From: Oleiphilus messinensis
GTDB lineage: Bacteria > Pseudomonadota > Gammaproteobacteria > Pseudomonadales > Oleiphilaceae
Direction: 5' to 3'
DNA length: 64,000 bases
Assembly (NCBI RefSeq): GCF_002162375.1
Contig: NZ_CP021425.1
Span: 4,977,001 to 5,041,000 of the forward strand
In this document: in pieces, positions 62,247 to 64,000 of the stretch
Layout of the letters: the number at the start of each line of letters is the position of its first letter
Numbering within the stretch: position 1 is the stretch's first letter
Made by a program: the position numbers and the translations under genes
Notes under the pieces: model-generated
Database searches by the model: none
Seen by the model: only the letters and a program-made list of their open reading frames with translations
What the model was told of the DNA's origin: nothing

Positions 62247-63185
62247 ATGCTGAACATTGCTATTTTACACTGCACGCGAACTCCGAAATCGACGCTCTAC
62301 GGGCCACAGGAAATCCTCGAACTTGCGAGCCTGCAATCCGGTAAAGCAACTCAAATTCAACTCGTTTCGGTAGACGAATTACATAACCTCCCGGTTACTG
62401 AGTTCAATCTGGTGATTGTCAGTGCTTTGGGTATGATCCGTAGTCGTTCATTCATCACTGAATTGGCAACGGCGGTACACTGGCTCAAAGATCGCTATGC
62501 GCAGGGGGCTGCTATCGCTTCCATTTGCACGGGAGCCTTTCTTCTGGCGGAAACCACATTGCTCGACCAGCGCAAAGCAAGCACACACTGGCTAATGGCG
62601 CCTCATTTTCGGCAATGGTACCCCCACGTAAAGCTGGAAATTGAGCATATGGTGACCCGCGACGGACAACTTTGGTGTTCAGGTGGCGCTTTCGCCTATC
62701 AGGATTTGTGTCTTGCACTGGTTCAGGAATATTTTGGCCATGCTACCGCAGAGCAATGTGCCAGATTACTGATGCTTGAACCGGTGCGGTCAAACCAGCA
62801 GCACTTCGTCGACCTGCAACTCTACAAGCTCCACACTGATGAAAAAATTCTGGCCGTGCAGCATGATCTCGAGCAACACTGGAAAACCATGCCTTCTATA
62901 CCGGATCTTGCGAAAAGGCACGCTCTCAGCGAGCGACAACTTCTAAGGCGTTTTAAAGCCGCGACCGGAATAACGCCAAACGTGTATCAACAAAGGCTAC
63001 GAATTGAGCAAGCCAAGAAAATATTTAACGATAAACCATCGTGCACGGTACAGGAAGTCGCACACCAGATTGGCTACGAAGATGTGGCTTACTTTCGCAA
63101 GCTTTTTAAACAGCAGATGAATATTACCCCGCAGGCGTATCGATCGCAGAATAGCAAAACCCTCAGCGTCATTCGAGGTTCGTAA
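62247..63185 (+). CDS. GlxA-type transcriptional regulator (DJ-1/PfpI + AraC)
   Basis: The 312-residue protein has an N-terminal DJ-1/PfpI-like domain (nucleophile elbow region SICTGAFLLAETTLLDQRKASTHW, cysteine near residue 97) and a C-terminal AraC helix-turn-helix pair (IPDLAKRHALSERQLLRRFKAATGITPNVYQ and VAHQIGYEDVAYFRKLFKQQMNITPQAYR). The stop overlaps dinB by 17 bases at the convergent end. The target is not evident; the divergent NTF2-like gene is a candidate. Confidence 0.9.
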   Translation: MLNIAILHCTRTPKSTLYGPQEILELASLQSGKATQIQLVSVDELHNLPVTEFNLVIVSALGMIRSRSFITELATAVHWLKDRYAQGAAIASICTGAFLLAETTLLDQRKASTHWLMAPHFRQWYPHVKLEIEHMVTRDGQLWCSGGAFAYQDLCLALVQEYFGHATAEQCARLLMLEPVRSNQQHFVDLQLYKLHTDEKILAVQHDLEQHWKTMPSIPDLAKRHALSERQLLRRFKAATGITPNVYQQRLRIEQAKKIFNDKPSCTVQEVAHQIGYEDVAYFRKLFKQQMNITPQAYRSQNSKTLSVIRGS

Positions 63186-64000
63186 ACAGATCCAGTTGCC
63201 GGGCGGCAGCTTCAGATTCAACCGGTATCAACCGAACACCGAGCCCGATAAGACGGACCGCTTTGGTCTGGCGTTCCACCGCAGACCGTGCCAGTCGTTT
63301 AAATGCCTCAAGGTTTTGCCAGGGTTCAGGTTTACTTTGGCTATCGATTGACGACAGACTTTCTTCCATCGTTGTGCGGGTAAAGTCGGAAAATTTCACC
63401 TTCACAAAGCGCTTGCTTACCGAGTATCTGCTTTGCAATCCGCCATAACGGTTCGTCAGTTCAACGAATACGTCTTCCACTCGGGTTTGCAGCACATTCA
63501 GATCACTGATGTCCTGATTGAACGTACGCTCTACAGATAACGATTTTCGTAAGCGACTTATTGATACGGGGCGATTATCAACGCCCCGGGCATAATCAAA
63601 CAACGAGACACCGTGACTGCCAAACAGCTCGACCAGTTCAGGCAAAGTGTACCGCTGCAGATCCTGGCAGGTATAAATGCCATTTCGATTCATCTTTGCA
63701 GCCGTTACTTTTCCAACACCGTTAATTTTATGCACAGGTAACTGCGCCACAAACTCAGCTACCTTGTCTGGTGGAATCGCCATTAATCCATTTGGCTTGT
63801 TCCAGTCACTGGCGACTTTGGCCAGAAACTTATTAGGTGCCACCCCCGCAGAAACTGTAATTTTCAGCTCATTGTGCACCGCGCTCCGAATACTCTCCGC
63901 AATCAACGTCGCACTCCCCTGGCACAAGGTCACACCGGACACATCGAGATAGGCTTCATCCAGAGACAAGGGCTGAATCTGATCGGTATACCGCCGGAAT
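63169..64000 (-). CDS. dinB: DNA polymerase IV (DinB), C-terminal part, cut by window edge
   Basis: The frame is open to the right edge; the visible part is about 277 residues and reads FRRYTDQIQPLSLDEAYLDVSG at the edge, with the catalytic acidic pair DE of Y-family polymerases. Helix-hairpin-helix KINGVGKVTAAKMN and the little-finger domain follow. It is an error-prone, lesion-bypass polymerase, usually part of the SOS response. The N-terminus lies outside. The TTG that would start a shorter frame at 63969 is inside the catalytic motif and is not a start. Confidence 0.95.
   Translation of the reverse strand, partial: FRRYTDQIQPLSLDEAYLDVSGVTLCQGSATLIAESIRSAVHNELKITVSAGVAPNKFLAKVASDWNKPNGLMAIPPDKVAEFVAQLPVHKINGVGKVTAAKMNRNGIYTCQDLQRYTLPELVELFGSHGVSLFDYARGVDNRPVSISRLRKSLSVERTFNQDISDLNVLQTRVEDVFVELTNRYGGLQSRYSVSKRFVKVKFSDFTRTTMEESLSSIDSQSKPEPWQNLEAFKRLARSAVERQTKAVRLIGLGVRLIPVESEAAARQLDLFTNLE

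Noticed and set aside
63169-63969. Treating dinB as a complete gene starting at TTG 63969
   Set aside because: The start falls inside the catalytic SLDEAYLDV motif, and the frame stays open to the window edge, so the gene is simply truncated.

Overview
The window is chromosomal DNA from a gammaproteobacterium, probably a marine-type lipid or hydrocarbon user of the Marinobacter / Alcanivorax / Ketobacter kind. This is inferred from gene content, not from a marker-gene match. The evidence is PlsB, RsmJ, a NudC-type NADH pyrophosphatase, a bacterial alcohol-forming fatty acyl-CoA reductase of the wax-ester type, fatty-acid catabolic genes, a DUF1302/DUF1329 pair and a DUF1631 protein. Gene density is high. 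No rRNA, complete tRNA or CRISPR array was seen.

Layout. 1-1801: an IS607-like element (tnpA plus the 5' part of a large tnpB) runs off the left edge. It abuts a 220-bp MITE-like element with perfect 36-bp inverted ends and the 3' remnant of a broken gene. 1833-5116: LytM peptidase, AmmeMemoRadiSam radical SAM enzyme, AlkB and a DUF1232 membrane protein. 5259-6199: a stand-alone type VI amidase effector/immunity pair (Tae4/Tai4) with its own terminator. 6371-12225: a five-gene minus-strand operon (acyl-CoA dehydrogenase, SDR, aminoglycoside-phosphotransferase-like kinase, histidine phosphatase, SDR) with a divergent LysR gene, resembling 4-hydroxyacyl-CoA catabolism. 12418-16302: diguanylate cyclase, NarL-type response regulator and acs. 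16731-19507: fatty acyl-CoA reductase and an alpha/beta hydrolase. 19547-20861: an IS110-family (IS1111-like) element. 20925-27531: a large FlhG/MinD-like ATPase divergent from an HDOD-histidine kinase and an RR-PAS-GGDEF-EAL protein. 28025-29840: methyltransferase and DUF2156 acyltransferase, ended by a clear terminator. 29862-42316: housekeeping (murI, nudC, Gld-type ABC system, plsB, rsmJ, uppP, tsaB, adk). 42706-51842: an unknown His/Cys-rich protein downstream of a Fur-box-like site, AraC regulator, fatty acid desaturase, DUF1302, DUF1329, periplasmic solute-binding protein and MFS transporter. 51919-53346: a complete IS4-family element with a 10-bp target duplication. 53534-55996: DUF1631. 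56025-59142: an alpha/beta hydrolase broken both by a frameshift and by a second IS607-like element. 59291-64000: DTW protein, peroxiredoxin, RMD1 protein, NTF2-like protein, GlxA regulator and dinB (cut by the edge).

Themes. Lipid metabolism recurs: acyl-CoA dehydrogenase module, acs, acyl-CoA reductase, PlsB and desaturase. So does signalling through c-di-GMP and two-component systems. Mobile DNA has clearly shaped the window: two IS607-like copies in the same orientation about 57 kb apart, one IS1111-like, one IS4 and one MITE. The most interesting item is the second IS607-like copy. Its recombinase has lost an exact 300-bp in-frame segment, but its large zinc-finger-less TnpB keeps an intact RuvC triad, and the element sits inside a hydrolase gene whose reading frame can be rebuilt across the insertion.
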